Part shown: positions 24,579-34,390 of the stretch, piece by piece | How positions within the stretch are numbered: the stretch's first letter is position 1 | How the letters are laid out: each line of letters starts with the position of its first letter | Source: Deltaproteobacteria bacterium | GTDB taxonomy: Bacteria; Myxococcota; XYA12-FULL-58-9; JAFGEK01 | Direction of reading: 5' to 3' | Assembly (NCBI GenBank): GCA_016931625.1 | Contig: JAFGEK010000081.1 | Location: 1-38,258, forward strand | Length of the DNA stretch: 38,258 bases | The notes under the pieces: model-generated | What the model saw: the letters and a program-made list of their open reading frames with translations, nothing else | Databases searched by the model: none | Told to the model about the DNA's origin: nothing | Program-made: the position numbers and the translations under genes

Positions 24579-25709
24579 GTGAGTGAAGAAACTACTGCTA
24601 CTGAACCTACTCAAGAGCCTGCCGACCCTATAGTTATGGATCGTGCAGCTTTTGAGCGTATATTACAATTTGGCGTTGAGCGTGGCATTAGCGACTTGCA
24701 TTTTGAAGTTGGTCATCCACCTCATCTTCGATTGCAAGGTGACTTACTACCAGCCAAATATCCCTCATTACGCCAAGAAGACACCGAAGCTATAGCTAAA
24801 ATCTTGCTCGGTGAACATTTTGAAAGCTTTAAAAAGAATCAAATTGAGCGAGACGTAACTTATAGTATTCAAAATTTAAGCCGTTTTCGTGCAACTGTTT
24901 TTAAACAACAAGGATATATCGGCATTGTTCTGCGCGTTATTCCTTTAAATATCCGCAATTTTGAACAGCTTAACTTACCAACATTTCTTGATGATGTTTG
25001 TTTAATTCGTCGCGGTTTAATCTTGGTTACTGGTGCAACGGGTAATGGCAAAAGCACTACGTTGGCGGCCATGCTGCATCGCATCAACCAAACTAGGCGA
25101 GCTCATATAGTAACAATTGAAGATCCTATAGAATTTCTATTTCCTAAAGAAAAAAGCCTCATTATCCAACGTGAAATCGGCAGTGATACTAAAAGTTTTC
25201 GTGATGCCTTAGTTTCAGCACTGCGACAAGACCCTGATGTAATTATGATTGGCGAAGTACGAGATTATGAAACCGCAGAAATTTGTTTAAAAGGTGCAGA
25301 AACTGGTCATCTTGTTCTGACTGCAATTCATACTCCCGATGCTGTGCATACAATGCAACGCTTCATTGGTTTATTTCCTCCTGAAGATCATGATGCTGCC
25401 CGCATGCGTCTCGCCGAAGCACTTAAGGCTACGATATCATTGAGACTTTTACCAACAAGTGATGGTCAAGGACGAGTCCCCGCTGTCGAAGTAATGCGAG
25501 TAACCCGCACTATTCAAGAATGCATTCGCCAAGTAGAAAAATTAAATGAAGTTCCACATCATATTGAACAAGGTCGTGACTTGTATGGCATGCAAACATT
25601 CGATCAACACCTGCTTGAACTCCATCAGAAAAAACTTATTACCTTTGCTGTTGCCCGCATGGCAGCTACTAACCCAGAAGAATTTCAACGGGCGTTGACA
25701 ATTGAATAA
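24579..25709 (+). CDS. PilT/PilU-type twitching motility ATPase
   Basis: The 376-residue hexameric secretion ATPase has the Walker A motif GATGNGKST at 152-160, the Asp box VTIEDPIEF, Walker B DPDVIMIGEVRD and the His box ETGHLVLTAIHT. The N-terminal PAS-like part contains SDLHFEVGHPPHLRLQGDL. The C-terminal MQTFDQHLLELHQKKLITF plus ATNPEEF end is typical of PilT and PilU. These proteins drive pilus retraction. No other pilus gene is adjacent, so PilT and PilU cannot be told apart. The start is GTG. PilZ proteins lie on both sides. Confidence 0.9.
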   Translation: MSEETTATEPTQEPADPIVMDRAAFERILQFGVERGISDLHFEVGHPPHLRLQGDLLPAKYPSLRQEDTEAIAKILLGEHFESFKKNQIERDVTYSIQNLSRFRATVFKQQGYIGIVLRVIPLNIRNFEQLNLPTFLDDVCLIRRGLILVTGATGNGKSTTLAAMLHRINQTRRAHIVTIEDPIEFLFPKEKSLIIQREIGSDTKSFRDALVSALRQDPDVIMIGEVRDYETAEICLKGAETGHLVLTAIHTPDAVHTMQRFIGLFPPEDHDAARMRLAEALKATISLRLLPTSDGQGRVPAVEVMRVTRTIQECIRQVEKLNEVPHHIEQGRDLYGMQTFDQHLLELHQKKLITFAVARMAATNPEEFQRALTIE

Positions 25710-25868
25710 TTATTAATTCGGACTTTAACTTAAAAAATACGCCGGTTTTTTTACATTTGTTTTAACCTCTGCCATGTTCATTCATAAAAATGGGTTAAAG
25801 GTGGCGATTTAAACTTGCGCGAGTTTTTATGTCATCACTTTTTCATTAACCCTACATCGGAGGAAATC

Positions 25869-26279
25869 ATGACAGCCATCGCTCGTATTACTGAAAAAGA
25901 AAACATTGATTCTTTCGTATCTTCTTCAATATTTAACTGGCCTACGCGCGCTATCCCAAGCGCGGCCAACCGCCGCAGTTTGCCACGCATTAACGGTAAA
26001 TTTGCAGTTTATCTGCATGACGATGAGTCAATCTTTACTGGCATTGATCTTTCATTTGGAGGTTTAATGTGCAGTGGTTCTACTCTTATATGGCCAGGTA
26101 ATTACATTGATTTTGACTTAGTTCTTTCTGGAGAAAAAAACACGATTATGGTACGTGGTTATGTTGCTGAACTGGTGACTCATCACGGACAAATTGCAAT
26201 ACGCTTGCGTTTTGATAAAATAACCCAAGCCGCCCGTAAGCAAATTGCGCGCTGGATGGCTCGCACTCAAGGTGTCTAA
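25869..26279 (+). CDS. single-domain PilZ protein
   Basis: From the ATG at 25869 the protein has 136 residues. The canonical c-di-GMP motifs are intact: RSLPR (RxxxR) and DLSFGG (DxSxxG). The frame is open to TTG 25815, but CGGAGG lies just before ATG 25869 and decides the start. The stop codon overlaps the start of the D-Ala-D-Ala ligase gene by one base, so the two are translationally coupled. This is a likely c-di-GMP receptor; its output is unknown. Confidence 0.82.
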   Translation: MTAIARITEKENIDSFVSSSIFNWPTRAIPSAANRRSLPRINGKFAVYLHDDESIFTGIDLSFGGLMCSGSTLIWPGNYIDFDLVLSGEKNTIMVRGYVAELVTHHGQIAIRLRFDKITQAARKQIARWMARTQGV

Positions 26280-27358
26280 TGTCCATAATGGACGATGTCA
26301 TTATTATATTCGGTAGCGATTCAAATGAACGACGAGTATCAGTAGCTTCTGCACAAAATATTGTGCGCTTATTACCACAAGCACGCTTGTGGTTTTGGAG
26401 TCCATCTGGTTCAATACATTTTACCGAAACCCAACGATTGCTCGATTTTGTCAATCCTTTTGAGAATGATTTCGACCCAGGTTCAAAAGCAATATATCCC
26501 ACAATAGAAGCTGCTATAAATAGCGCTTCTTCTGCGAATACTTTCTTTTTAGCCTTACATGGCAAAGGTGGCGAAGATGGAATGCTACAAGCTTTGCTTG
26601 AAGCTAAATTTCTACCTTTTAGCGGTTCAAGCTCGCAAGCAAGTCATCGAGCCTTTGATAAAGTAATTGCTAAAAAACTAGTGCAAAGCCAAAATATTCG
26701 TACCGCTGAGTCTACCACTATTATCAGTGGCAACGATACTGAGAATATTCGCCAAATACTTGCTAATTGGCAACAGCAATATAAACACATCGTTATAAAA
26801 CCAGTTGCTGATGGTTCAAGTGTTGGTTTGCATTTTGTAAATGACACAAACAGTCTCGATACTGTAATTGCGCAAATAAATGCGACGCCAAATATTACCT
26901 ATCTTGTTGAAGCCTTTATTAGCGGTAAAGAACTAACCGTAGTGGTTATTGATACCGATAAAGGTCCTAAAGCTCTTCCAGGTTCAGAAATTGTAGTTGA
27001 ACAAGGCCGCGCTTTTGATTTTGCCGGTAAATATCTTGGCAAAGGGACAAAAGAAATAACTCCTGCAAATGTAACTTCGAGTGTACATGCTCTGGCTGGA
27101 GAAATCGCAGTAGCAGCACATAAAGCAATTGGTTGCTATGGTTATTCACGCACTGATTTAATTATTAATGATACCGGTGCAATATTTCTCGAGATAAATA
27201 CCTTACCTGGATTAACCAAAGCATCTTTCGTGCCCCAGCAATTAACTGTTGCTGATATTACTATGAGTGACTTTTTAATGCAGCAAATACAGCTAGCTCG
27301 CAGACGTTATGAATTTAAACAAAATTTGCCTTTCACGAAAACAGCCGACGTTTTTTAG
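26279..27358 (+). CDS. ddl: D-alanine--D-alanine ligase family protein
   Basis: This 359-residue ATP-grasp ligase should join two D-alanines for peptidoglycan. The N-terminal [15 protein letters not shown] corresponds to the family's GGxSxExxVS motif, with the key Glu kept. [28 protein letters not shown] and [11 protein letters not shown] are the ATP-grasp and substrate motifs, and the usual glycine loop is present. It is somewhat diverged in the N-terminal motif, so a related D-Ala ligase specificity is possible. It overlaps the upstream PilZ gene by one base and runs tail to tail into dnaJ with a 26-bp overlap. ATG 26288 is another possible start. Confidence 0.88.
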   Translation: MSIMDDVIIIFGSDSNERRVSVASAQNIVRLLPQARLWFWSPSGSIHFTETQRLLDFVNPFENDFDPGSKAIYPTIEAAINSASSANTFFLALHGKGGEDGMLQALLEAKFLPFSGSSSQASHRAFDKVIAKKLVQSQNIRTAESTTIISGNDTENIRQILANWQQQYKHIVIKPVADGSSVGLHFVNDTNSLDTVIAQINATPNITYLVEAFISGKELTVVVIDTDKGPKALPGSEIVVEQGRAFDFAGKYLGKGTKEITPANVTSSVHALAGEIAVAAHKAIGCYGYSRTDLIINDTGAIFLEINTLPGLTKASFVPQQLTVADITMSDFLMQQIQLARRRYEFKQNLPFTKTADVF

Positions 27359-28412
27359 TCTCAGCCTGCGCTGCAAATTCTTCGAGCAATTCGCGCTGTT
27401 TGCTGGTTAACGATTTTGGTATTTCAACTCTGACGATAATGTGCAAATCGCCACGGCCACCACCACGCAACCGGGGTACGCCTTTCTTTTTAAGGGTAAC
27501 AACACCATTTGGTTGGGTCCCACTAGGCAGTTCGAATTCTTCATCACCCTCAACACTAACCACTGTCAACTTAGCGCCAAGGGTAGCTTGCACCATTGTG
27601 GCAGTAACTTCGGCAATTAAATCATCACCTTCACGTTTGAGCGTTTTATGGGGACGCACTCGAATTAACACATATAAATCACCAGCAGGATTACCATGTG
27701 TACCAGGTTCTCCTTCACCAGAGTAACGTAAACTCATGCCATCATCAAAACCGGCTGGTACTTTTACGTTAACTTTGCGACGCGCACGTTGACGTCCTTC
27801 ACCACTACATTTTTTACATGGGTTAGTTTGTTTCATACCTTGGCCGCCACATGCCGGACAAGTTGTACTAATTAAAAATAACCCCTGACCATGAACTACC
27901 TGGCCGCGACCTTGACACATAGAACAACGCGTTGGTTTTGAACCATCCGCCGCACCACTACCCTTGCACTCATCGCAAGGCATATACTGATCGAGAGAAA
28001 TTTCTTTTTGACAACCAAAAACTGCTTCTTCAAAATCAATAACTAACTTGTACTGTAAATCTGCGCCAGGTTGTCCTACATGACTGCTACGACGTGAACG
28101 TTGGCTAAAACCAAAAAGATCACCAAAAATATCACCAAAAGATGAAAAAATATCTTCAACACCAACACCTGAAAAACCTGAAAAACCGGCGCCACGCAAA
28201 CCATCGTGACCACTACGATCATAAATTTGACGTTTTTGCGAGTCTGATAATACCTCGTAGGCCTCAGATGCTTCTTTAAATTTTCCTTCAGCTTCGGGAT
28301 CTTTGTTACGGTCAGGATGAAAATCCATTGCTAAACGGCGATAAGCACGTTTAATATCCTTATCGCTAGCATCTCTAGCTACCCCAAGTACTTCGTAATA
28401 ATCTCGCGGCAT
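27333..28412 (-). CDS. dnaJ: DnaJ chaperone
   Basis: The 359-residue Hsp40 co-chaperone stimulates DnaK. The J domain (1-65) has DYYEVLGV and the HPD motif in DFHPDRN. A Gly/Phe-rich linker follows, then four zinc-binding CxxCxGxG units ([32 protein letters not shown]) and the C-terminal peptide-binding domains. All signatures are present, so it is a type I DnaJ. dnaK and grpE are not in the window. The 3' end overlaps ddl on the opposite strand by 26 bp. Confidence 0.96.
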   Translation of the reverse strand: MPRDYYEVLGVARDASDKDIKRAYRRLAMDFHPDRNKDPEAEGKFKEASEAYEVLSDSQKRQIYDRSGHDGLRGAGFSGFSGVGVEDIFSSFGDIFGDLFGFSQRSRRSSHVGQPGADLQYKLVIDFEEAVFGCQKEISLDQYMPCDECKGSGAADGSKPTRCSMCQGRGQVVHGQGLFLISTTCPACGGQGMKQTNPCKKCSGEGRQRARRKVNVKVPAGFDDGMSLRYSGEGEPGTHGNPAGDLYVLIRVRPHKTLKREGDDLIAEVTATMVQATLGAKLTVVSVEGDEEFELPSGTQPNGVVTLKKKGVPRLRGGGRGDLHIIVRVEIPKSLTSKQRELLEEFAAQAETKKRRLFS

Positions 28413-28548
28413 TAATGCCTCTTTCTATTTTTACATAGCGGCTTTTGCTCTGCCACCACTATTAGGCCTTAAAAGTTATACATAGGTTGCTAAAGCATAC
28501 TGTCAACACCTAATAAATGTGTTATTTTTAAATTGTTTAATGGTTTAG

Positions 28549-30249
28549 CTAGCCTTTAATCTTATCTAGCACTTTACGCGCAACTTTAGCAGACTTGCCA
28601 TTAGGTTCGACATCAATGCAATGACGATAGGCTTCGCGGGCACTTTGGTCACGACCTTGCATCCATAAAACATCTCCGAGCAATAAATAGGCACGAGCAT
28701 TACGTGGATCTATGGTTAAAGCTTTACGTACGGCTTTTTCAGCATCGTTATAATGCCTTAACTCTATTAATGTATCGGCACGCGCTAAAATAGCATCAAC
28801 ATTATTGGGACGAAGTGTTAAAGCTTGCTGAAAATATCTTTCGGCCATAATATATTTTTTCTGACGTGCTTGCTGACTTGCTCGTTGAATCAACGCATTA
28901 AATCGACGTGGTTTATGGGTAGCTTTGGGTCGATTCCAATTAGAAACATCAAGCGCAATTGGACGAACACGTTCGTCAGCATCATTTGGTTTCTTTAAAT
29001 AATCTTCTGGTGCAGTATTTTTTTCATTATCAAGTGATTTATGAGGTACTTGCGGATTTGATGATATTGACTGTTTAGATAAATCATTAATTATTACTGG
29101 GCGTAAATCAATAGCAGTTTGATTTGTATTATGAGCATGCATGGTTTGCCATGCCCATATGCCGCTGCCAACTAGCAAAGCTGCGCCAATAGTAACAGCA
29201 GGCCATATAATGCGTTTGCGACGCATAACTATCTCAAATCGTTGAGTTGGAGACATACCCATTGGTATGGCGTAAGCTGGGCGTTCAAATACACCTGTCT
29301 GTGGACCACGATATTCTTGTTCAATATCACCAGAATATCCGATAAGCCCTACAAGAAATCGGCCTAATCTTTCAGAGTCAACCTGTAATCCCGTGGCTCG
29401 CAAATGCAATTTTAGTTCGCGATAAAAAGCTACTGCATCTTGCGGACGTCGTCGCGGTCTTGCCGAAAGAGCACGATGCAAAATGTGAGAAAGCTCTAAT
29501 GGCACTTCAGGATTAATTTCATGCACTGGCATTATTTGTTTGGGGGCAACCCCGCGCCGAATTTCTTCATCACTTAGCCCCTCATATAATCGCCGAGTTG
29601 CCAATAACTCCCATAGGGTTACAGCTAAGCCCCATAAATCAACGTTAGCGTTAATTGGGGCACCAACCAAAACTTCAGGTGGCATATAGGCAACTTTGCC
29701 CTTAAGCGTTAAATCATCTCGTTCTTCAAGAAAACGCACACGGGCGATACCAAAATCTCCTAATTTAACTTTGCCATCAAAAGTGATGTAAATATTTGAT
29801 GGCGTGACATCGCGATGCACTAGTTCCATTAATTCGCCGGTTGGGGTTACTGCACGATGCACATAATCAAGAGCTCGTAAAACCTGCAGCGCAACATACA
29901 ATGCTAAATCAGCAGGACAACGCAACCTTCGTTTTCGCAAAGTATCAACCAAAGAAGCTAAGTCAGTACCACGTACAAATTCCATAGCAATATAAGGTTG
30001 ATTGTCGATTAGCCCTGCTTCAAATACTTGTACGACATTGGGATGACGTAAAAATTTAGCAATATCGGCCTCAGTTAAAAACATATCAACCATGGCACGT
30101 TCTTGTATAAGTTCTGGATGCAGGCGTTTCAATGCCAGGTCAAAAGCATAAGTTTGCGCATCTGGGCCAATAGTAGCTCGAAAAACTTCGGCCATACCGC
30201 CGTGACCAATTTTTTCTTGAAGCCAATACCGACCGAATCGTTGTGCCAT
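28549..30249 (-). CDS. serine/threonine protein kinase with transmembrane segment and TPR tail
   Basis: The 566-residue protein opens with a Hanks-type kinase domain (about 1-270): glycine loop KIGHGGMAEV, catalytic HRDVTPSN from residue 145 and DFGIARV, and an MPPEVL activation-segment end. A single membrane span lies at about 343-365. The C-terminal part carries tetratricopeptide repeats (about 455-560, such as AERYFQQALTLRPNNVDAIL). Kinases with this layout are frequent in Myxococcota. It is followed by dnaJ (137 bp) and preceded by an EI24-like gene (83 bp), all on the minus strand. The partner or substrate is unknown. Confidence 0.93.
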   Translation of the reverse strand: MAQRFGRYWLQEKIGHGGMAEVFRATIGPDAQTYAFDLALKRLHPELIQERAMVDMFLTEADIAKFLRHPNVVQVFEAGLIDNQPYIAMEFVRGTDLASLVDTLRKRRLRCPADLALYVALQVLRALDYVHRAVTPTGELMELVHRDVTPSNIYITFDGKVKLGDFGIARVRFLEERDDLTLKGKVAYMPPEVLVGAPINANVDLWGLAVTLWELLATRRLYEGLSDEEIRRGVAPKQIMPVHEINPEVPLELSHILHRALSARPRRRPQDAVAFYRELKLHLRATGLQVDSERLGRFLVGLIGYSGDIEQEYRGPQTGVFERPAYAIPMGMSPTQRFEIVMRRKRIIWPAVTIGAALLVGSGIWAWQTMHAHNTNQTAIDLRPVIINDLSKQSISSNPQVPHKSLDNEKNTAPEDYLKKPNDADERVRPIALDVSNWNRPKATHKPRRFNALIQRASQQARQKKYIMAERYFQQALTLRPNNVDAILARADTLIELRHYNDAEKAVRKALTIDPRNARAYLLLGDVLWMQGRDQSAREAYRHCIDVEPNGKSAKVARKVLDKIKG

Positions 30250-30332
30250 AAATTTTTAACTAATTAATGTTAATATAAAGACTAGCACTTACAGTGCCAA
30301 GGCTCCAGCTACTCTTAAAATACCTATAAAAA

Positions 30333-31151
30333 TTACTTAATTTTAGAAGAAGCGGATCTTTTGGCTGCCTCAATATCACAAAAGAGCAACGTTCCCCCTA
30401 CCGCTGCTATTGGCAACAACATAAAGTTTAATAACGGTATAGCAAAAAGTAGCATACATGTGCTGCCAAATCCTAAACAAAGTAAGCGATGCCCACGCAG
30501 CCATCGCCAACGCTGACGAAATGGAACAAGTCTTCTCGCTAACGACAAACCAACGAATTCTTGAGCCACTAAAAGAGCTGAAGTCATGATACTTAATACT
30601 GCAGCAACCGGAGGCGCTGCTAACCCTATGATTAAAATAGGCAAATTAAATAAACACCAATAGACCAAACTCCAACCAAGATCAGCAATAGCCAAAAACA
30701 CTGTAGTTTTCATGCGCTGAAACGTCACTGGTGCACTGGGTGAACCTAATATTAAGGTCTCGATGCGCTCAGAGAGAATATCAAGAAAAGTACTAGCTAA
30801 TACTTGCCCAATCATCATCAAAAGTAAAACGTTGACCACCAATACTAAAACAATTGCAATAAACCACATAAGCCAACGTATTAAGATAGCAACAATAGAC
30901 AACCAAAACGAATCTGCAGCCCATGCTGAAATATCAGCTACCCAACCAGAAACGTGGGGTAATAAAAACATAAAAGAGATAACACAAAGAATAATAAATA
31001 AGGCGCTGCCAATTAAAGTTGGGGCTGCGGCCAAATGCCACAAGCGCTGTTTAACAATAAAACGCAAACCATCTATTGGGTATAACGCACCACGAATTAG
31101 TTGAGTAATAATGCCGCGAGGTAAAGGCTTGGGACCAAGTATTTCACTCAT
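30333..31151 (-). CDS. EI24/CysZ-family membrane protein
   Basis: The 272-residue protein has several membrane segments and the general pattern of the EI24 domain: RGALYPIDGLRFIVKQRLWH before the first span, a long middle hairpin, then the LFNLPILIIGLAAPPVAAVLS segment and a basic loop (ARRLVPFRQRWRWLRGHR). CysZ members transport sulfate, but here no cysteine or sulfate genes are adjacent, so the function is open. Proteins of this family are common as single genes in delta-type genomes. Confidence 0.75.
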   Translation of the reverse strand: MSEILGPKPLPRGIITQLIRGALYPIDGLRFIVKQRLWHLAAAPTLIGSALFIILCVISFMFLLPHVSGWVADISAWAADSFWLSIVAILIRWLMWFIAIVLVLVVNVLLLMMIGQVLASTFLDILSERIETLILGSPSAPVTFQRMKTTVFLAIADLGWSLVYWCLFNLPILIIGLAAPPVAAVLSIMTSALLVAQEFVGLSLARRLVPFRQRWRWLRGHRLLCLGFGSTCMLLFAIPLLNFMLLPIAAVGGTLLFCDIEAAKRSASSKIK

Positions 31152-31192
31152 AATTGCTCCATTGTTACCACTGCACTTTTTTCATCTTCTTG

Positions 31193-31211
31193 ATTAGGGG
31201 ATGTCCCTAAT
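31193..31211 (-). repeat. REP-like hairpin repeat, variant copy 3
   Basis: ATTAGGG (31193-31199) and CCCTAAT (31205-31211) pair perfectly around GATGT. It is the most symmetrical of the five copies and lies between the PilZ and EI24 genes, where it may also end transcription. Confidence 0.6.
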
Positions 31212-31226
31212 TAATACATCATATTT

Positions 31227-31763
31227 TTATGATAACAAGATCTGATGTTTAGGCACCGCAACTCCTAAGGTTTCGTAAGTCTCAGCCAATAAATTTGCAA
31301 ATGGTGTTTTATTGGTAAAAATATGCGCCAAATGCGGAAAACGTGTCGCTAACACATTTTCTTCATGGTCTTTTAATGTCGGATCCCATAAGCGACGACG
31401 GCGATCAAGAAAACGATAAATTGCCATACTCGCGCCAGATGCAAGGCAACAAAATCGTATGCCAATTAAAACTTCATCATTTTCATTTATATCTAGCGTA
31501 ATAATTTGCCCGCCGGTGACAATATGTTCACGACTATCAGGAATGATAAATGATAAATCTAAATAAGTCCCTGGCCAAATAGGCTTTTCACTAATGCAAC
31601 GAATTCCACCTAAACTTACATCAAAAGCCCAAAAAGCCGGTTTATGTGCACGCGCCTCTACCAACATATATAAAGGACCACGTGCTGATAAGCGACGATT
31701 GTCAACTTTGTTAATGTTGTTTAAGGCAACCGCAGAACTATGAGCTGTAGATGCAGCAAACAT
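31227..31763 (-). CDS. PilZ-domain protein with C-terminal extension
   Basis: The 178-residue protein has both c-di-GMP motifs, RLSAR (RxxxR) and DVSLGG (DxSxxG), in a PilZ domain of about 20-110. A C-terminal extension of about 60 residues has no recognised family (RRRRLWDPTLKD). A purine-rich AGGAGCG lies before the ATG. It shares WPGTYLDL-type wording with the PilZ protein at 25869 (WPGNYIDFDL), which suggests that the two are paralogues. It is a likely c-di-GMP receptor. Confidence 0.82.
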   Translation of the reverse strand: MFAASTAHSSAVALNNINKVDNRRLSARGPLYMLVEARAHKPAFWAFDVSLGGIRCISEKPIWPGTYLDLSFIIPDSREHIVTGGQIITLDINENDEVLIGIRFCCLASGASMAIYRFLDRRRRLWDPTLKDHEENVLATRFPHLAHIFTNKTPFANLLAETYETLGVAVPKHQILLS

Positions 31764-31928
31764 GAGAATTCGCTCCTAAAGCAAAGGCATATATTGCAAG
31801 CTAGCGTCTCATTGAGTTTGCCAAAGGTCAAAAAATAGGCAATGATATTGACTGAATGTCGAAAATATATAACTTAAAAATTTATTTCATATTATACAGC
31901 GATAAATTAAAAGTATTGGGGTTTCTTA

Positions 31929-32189
31929 ATGCCAGAAATATCGCGTTTTTTCGGTATAATTGTGCGACTATTTTATGATGACCACAATCCTCCTCATATT
32001 CATGCTGAGTTTCAAGGAGATAATGTGGTTTTAGATTTTAAAGGCAATGTATTAAATGGAGATCTTCAATCGCGAACCGCTTTACGTTTGTTGCGTGAAT
32101 GGATTGATATTCGCATTGCTGAATTAGAAGAAGACTGGCAATTAGCAAAATCTGGCCACACCATTAAACCCATTAAACCGCTGGACTAG
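31929..32189 (+). CDS. DUF4160 protein
   Basis: This 86-residue protein matches the DUF4160 family: MPEISRFFGIIVRLFYDDHNPPHIHAEF followed by a short strand and an LREWIDIRIAELEEDW helix. The family is almost always next to DUF2442, as here, 5 bp downstream. The pair is widely treated as a possible toxin-antitoxin-like module, but no activity is established to my knowledge. It sits between a PilZ gene and ribD in the accessory region. Confidence 0.85.
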   Translation: MPEISRFFGIIVRLFYDDHNPPHIHAEFQGDNVVLDFKGNVLNGDLQSRTALRLLREWIDIRIAELEEDWQLAKSGHTIKPIKPLD

Positions 32190-32194
32190 TAAAA

Positions 32195-32449
32195 ATGTGG
32201 AATTGTAACAAAGTATCCCATATAAAATATCAACACGATTATATTTATCAAATTGTTTTTGATGATGGTCTCGAAGGATTGGTTGACTTTGCTGAGTATT
32301 TAACACGGGGGCCAATTTTTGATGCATTAAACGATGTTGCATTATTTCGTTCAGCTCGCATTGAAGGTGGTACAATAGCCTGGCCAAATGGTGCTGATGT
32401 TGCACCAGAAACATTATATCACAAATTAGAATCTCTAATATTTATATAG
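32195..32449 (+). CDS. DUF2442 protein
   Basis: The 84-residue protein is a DUF2442 member: a short beta-rich start (IYQIVFDDGLEGLVDF), the RGPIFDALNDVALFRSARIE segment and the TIAWPNGADVAPETLY end, which is characteristic. It follows DUF4160 by 5 bp as a two-gene operon. Its 3' end overlaps ribD on the other strand by 31 bp, which suggests late arrival of the pair or erosion of a spacer. Confidence 0.85.
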   Translation: MWNCNKVSHIKYQHDYIYQIVFDDGLEGLVDFAEYLTRGPIFDALNDVALFRSARIEGGTIAWPNGADVAPETLYHKLESLIFI

Positions 32450-33570
32450 CCTACAACTTCGATATCACCATCAACTTGTTTTATTTTACAGCGTGACAAT
32501 CGCATACTCTCGCTAAGCAATGCACAACCCGTACCGCCAACAGCATTAAGCGATTGCTCACCCCCAATAATTCGCGGTGCAATAAAGGCATGCACTTTAT
32601 TAATTAAACCGGCATCAAAAAAACTGCCTAACAAAGTTGGGCCGCCTTCGATTAACAACGAGAGAATTTCACGCTGCCCCAGTAGTTTAAGTAATGCGGC
32701 AACATCAATACGACCATTATTAGCCGGGCAAACTAAAATTTCAGCCCCAGCATTCGCCAGTTTTTTTAAGCGAGAAGTCGGGGCATGTTGACTAACTATA
32801 ATCAATGTAGGTGCACTCTGGCGCCGCTTTTTTTGTTGATGAATTTGAGCTTGATGCAATATTTCGGCGTTAAGCGGAGTGCGTGCATTGGTATCAACTA
32901 TAATGCGAATAGGGTCACGACCCAAACGTACCCTGCAAGTGAGCGCCGGGTTATCAGCTATTACTGTACCAACCCCCACCATGATTGCGTCAAGATCAGC
33001 GCGCAACTTATGCCCAGCTTTGCGCGCTGCAAGACTAGTTATCCAACGTGAATCACCAGTATGGGTGGCAACACGACCATCAAGACTTGCAGCTAGCTTA
33101 GCAACTACCCATGGTCGCTTTTTATGCATATAGTGCACAAAAGCTTCATTTTGTTGGCGGCAATCTTGACCCAATAAACCGACAGCTACCTCAACCCCAT
33201 GTCGACGTAAAAAACGCACTCCCTTTTTATGCACCAAGGGATTAGGATCTAACATACCAATAAATACACGACCTACGCCTGCATTAAGTAACGCTTGCGC
33301 GCATGGCCCTGTACGACCAGTATGATTACATGGTTCAAGCGTAACAAAAACATCAGCCCCGCGCGCCTTTGCCCCAGCAGCTTTTAAAGCCATGATTTCA
33401 GCATGAGCTAAACCCACACCTGCGTGATAGCCGGTAGCAATAACCTTGCCTTGCTTAGCAATTACACAACCCACCATGGGATTGGGATGGGTATGGCCGC
33501 GTCCATGTTCGGCTTTTTTAATAGCCAATTGCATAAGTTCGATTGCTGAGTGGCGTTTATTTGTTTGCAT
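32419..33570 (-). CDS. ribD: bifunctional riboflavin deaminase/reductase
   Basis: RibD deaminates and reduces the pyrimidine intermediate of riboflavin synthesis. From ATG 33570 it has 383 residues. The deaminase part shows the zinc ligands in GLAHAEIMAL and EPCNHTGRTGPCAQAL, with HPNPMVGCVI near the N terminus. The reductase part (from about 150) shows KLAASLDGRVATHTGDSRWI, the VGVGTVIADNPALTCR loop and LLIEGGPTLLGSF. The frame continues upstream to a GTG at 33627, but those residues come from the REP-like repeat and are unlikely to be translated. ATG 33534 is another possible start. No other rib gene is adjacent. Confidence 0.94.
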   Translation of the reverse strand: MQTNKRHSAIELMQLAIKKAEHGRGHTHPNPMVGCVIAKQGKVIATGYHAGVGLAHAEIMALKAAGAKARGADVFVTLEPCNHTGRTGPCAQALLNAGVGRVFIGMLDPNPLVHKKGVRFLRRHGVEVAVGLLGQDCRQQNEAFVHYMHKKRPWVVAKLAASLDGRVATHTGDSRWITSLAARKAGHKLRADLDAIMVGVGTVIADNPALTCRVRLGRDPIRIIVDTNARTPLNAEILHQAQIHQQKKRRQSAPTLIIVSQHAPTSRLKKLANAGAEILVCPANNGRIDVAALLKLLGQREILSLLIEGGPTLLGSFFDAGLINKVHAFIAPRIIGGEQSLNAVGGTGCALLSESMRLSRCKIKQVDGDIEVVGYINIRDSNL

Positions 33571-33616
33571 ATGAGTTGCGTTTATTATCACAAAGCAATT
33601 AGGTTGGTATGAATTA

Positions 33617-33631
33617 TTTAGGGACACCCCT
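33617..33631 (+). repeat. REP-like hairpin repeat, copy 4
   Basis: TTTAGGGACACCCCT folds as TAGGG-ACAC-CCCTA. It lies in the divergent ribD/aat gap and supplies apparent extra start codons for both reading frames. Confidence 0.65.
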
Positions 33632-33668
33632 ATATGGAGAAGTATTTCAACAGTTCAATGACAGTTCA

Positions 33669-34349
33669 ATGAAGCCTTCATTTTTTCCCAATCCGCGCCT
33701 AGCTGACCATCATGGCTTAGTCGCAGTAACTGATTCTCTTAATGTTGATTTGCTTTTAGATGCTTATACTCATGGCATCTTTCCGTGGTCAGAAAACCCG
33801 GTACGTTGGTATTCGCCTGATCCACGCGCCATATTTTTACGCAACCTAATTCGTATGCCTCATCGGCTTGGTCGCACGTTACGAAAACAAAACCTAAAAG
33901 TTACCTTTGACCAATCTTTTAGTGCGGTTATGCAAAACTGTGCCAAACAACACCGTGAAAGCGGTGAATGGATAACTCCAGGATTTATTTCAGCCTACAG
34001 TGCGTTGCATCATAAAGGATATGCCCATAGTGTTGAAGTATGGCAAGACACACAATTGGTAGGCGGCTTATATGGTGTGCAGCTTGGCGGTTTGTTTGCT
34101 GGTGAGTCAATGTTTCACTTGGTGCCAAACGCCTCAAAAGTGGCTTTTGCTTATTTGGTGGCGCATTTAGATGTGATTGGCACCCTACTGTTTGATTGCC
34201 AGGTAATTAATGACCATACCGAGCGTTTAGGTGCGGTTTGTGTTAGACGCAATGATTATTTAGCAGCTTTGGCTATTGTGGTGCATCAAAAATGCCGTTT
34301 TAATAGCCAAAAATGGCCGAGTGAGCCTTTGGCACCAGCACCAATTTAG
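33669..34349 (+). CDS. aat: leucyl/phenylalanyl-tRNA--protein transferase
   Basis: Aat adds Leu or Phe to N-terminal Lys/Arg for the N-end rule. From ATG 33669 it has 226 residues. Signatures are LLLDAYTHGIFPWSENP, RWYSPDPRAIF, GEWITPGF, the AYSALHHKGYAHSVEVW segment, GGLYGVQLGGLFAGESMF and FDCQVINDHTERLGA, in family order. The frame is open from 33609, but the extra 20 residues are encoded by the hairpin repeat and a short duplicated CAGTTCAATGA, so they are probably not native. Parts of its 3' end are copied downstream at 35105-35209 and 35863-35976. The stop region itself has a small tandem repeat of CACCAATTTAG. Confidence 0.92.
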   Translation: MKPSFFPNPRLADHHGLVAVTDSLNVDLLLDAYTHGIFPWSENPVRWYSPDPRAIFLRNLIRMPHRLGRTLRKQNLKVTFDQSFSAVMQNCAKQHRESGEWITPGFISAYSALHHKGYAHSVEVWQDTQLVGGLYGVQLGGLFAGESMFHLVPNASKVAFAYLVAHLDVIGTLLFDCQVINDHTERLGAVCVRRNDYLAALAIVVHQKCRFNSQKWPSEPLAPAPI

Positions 34350-34390
34350 TTAGCACCAATTTAGACCAATTTAGAAAGGTATTATTAAAT

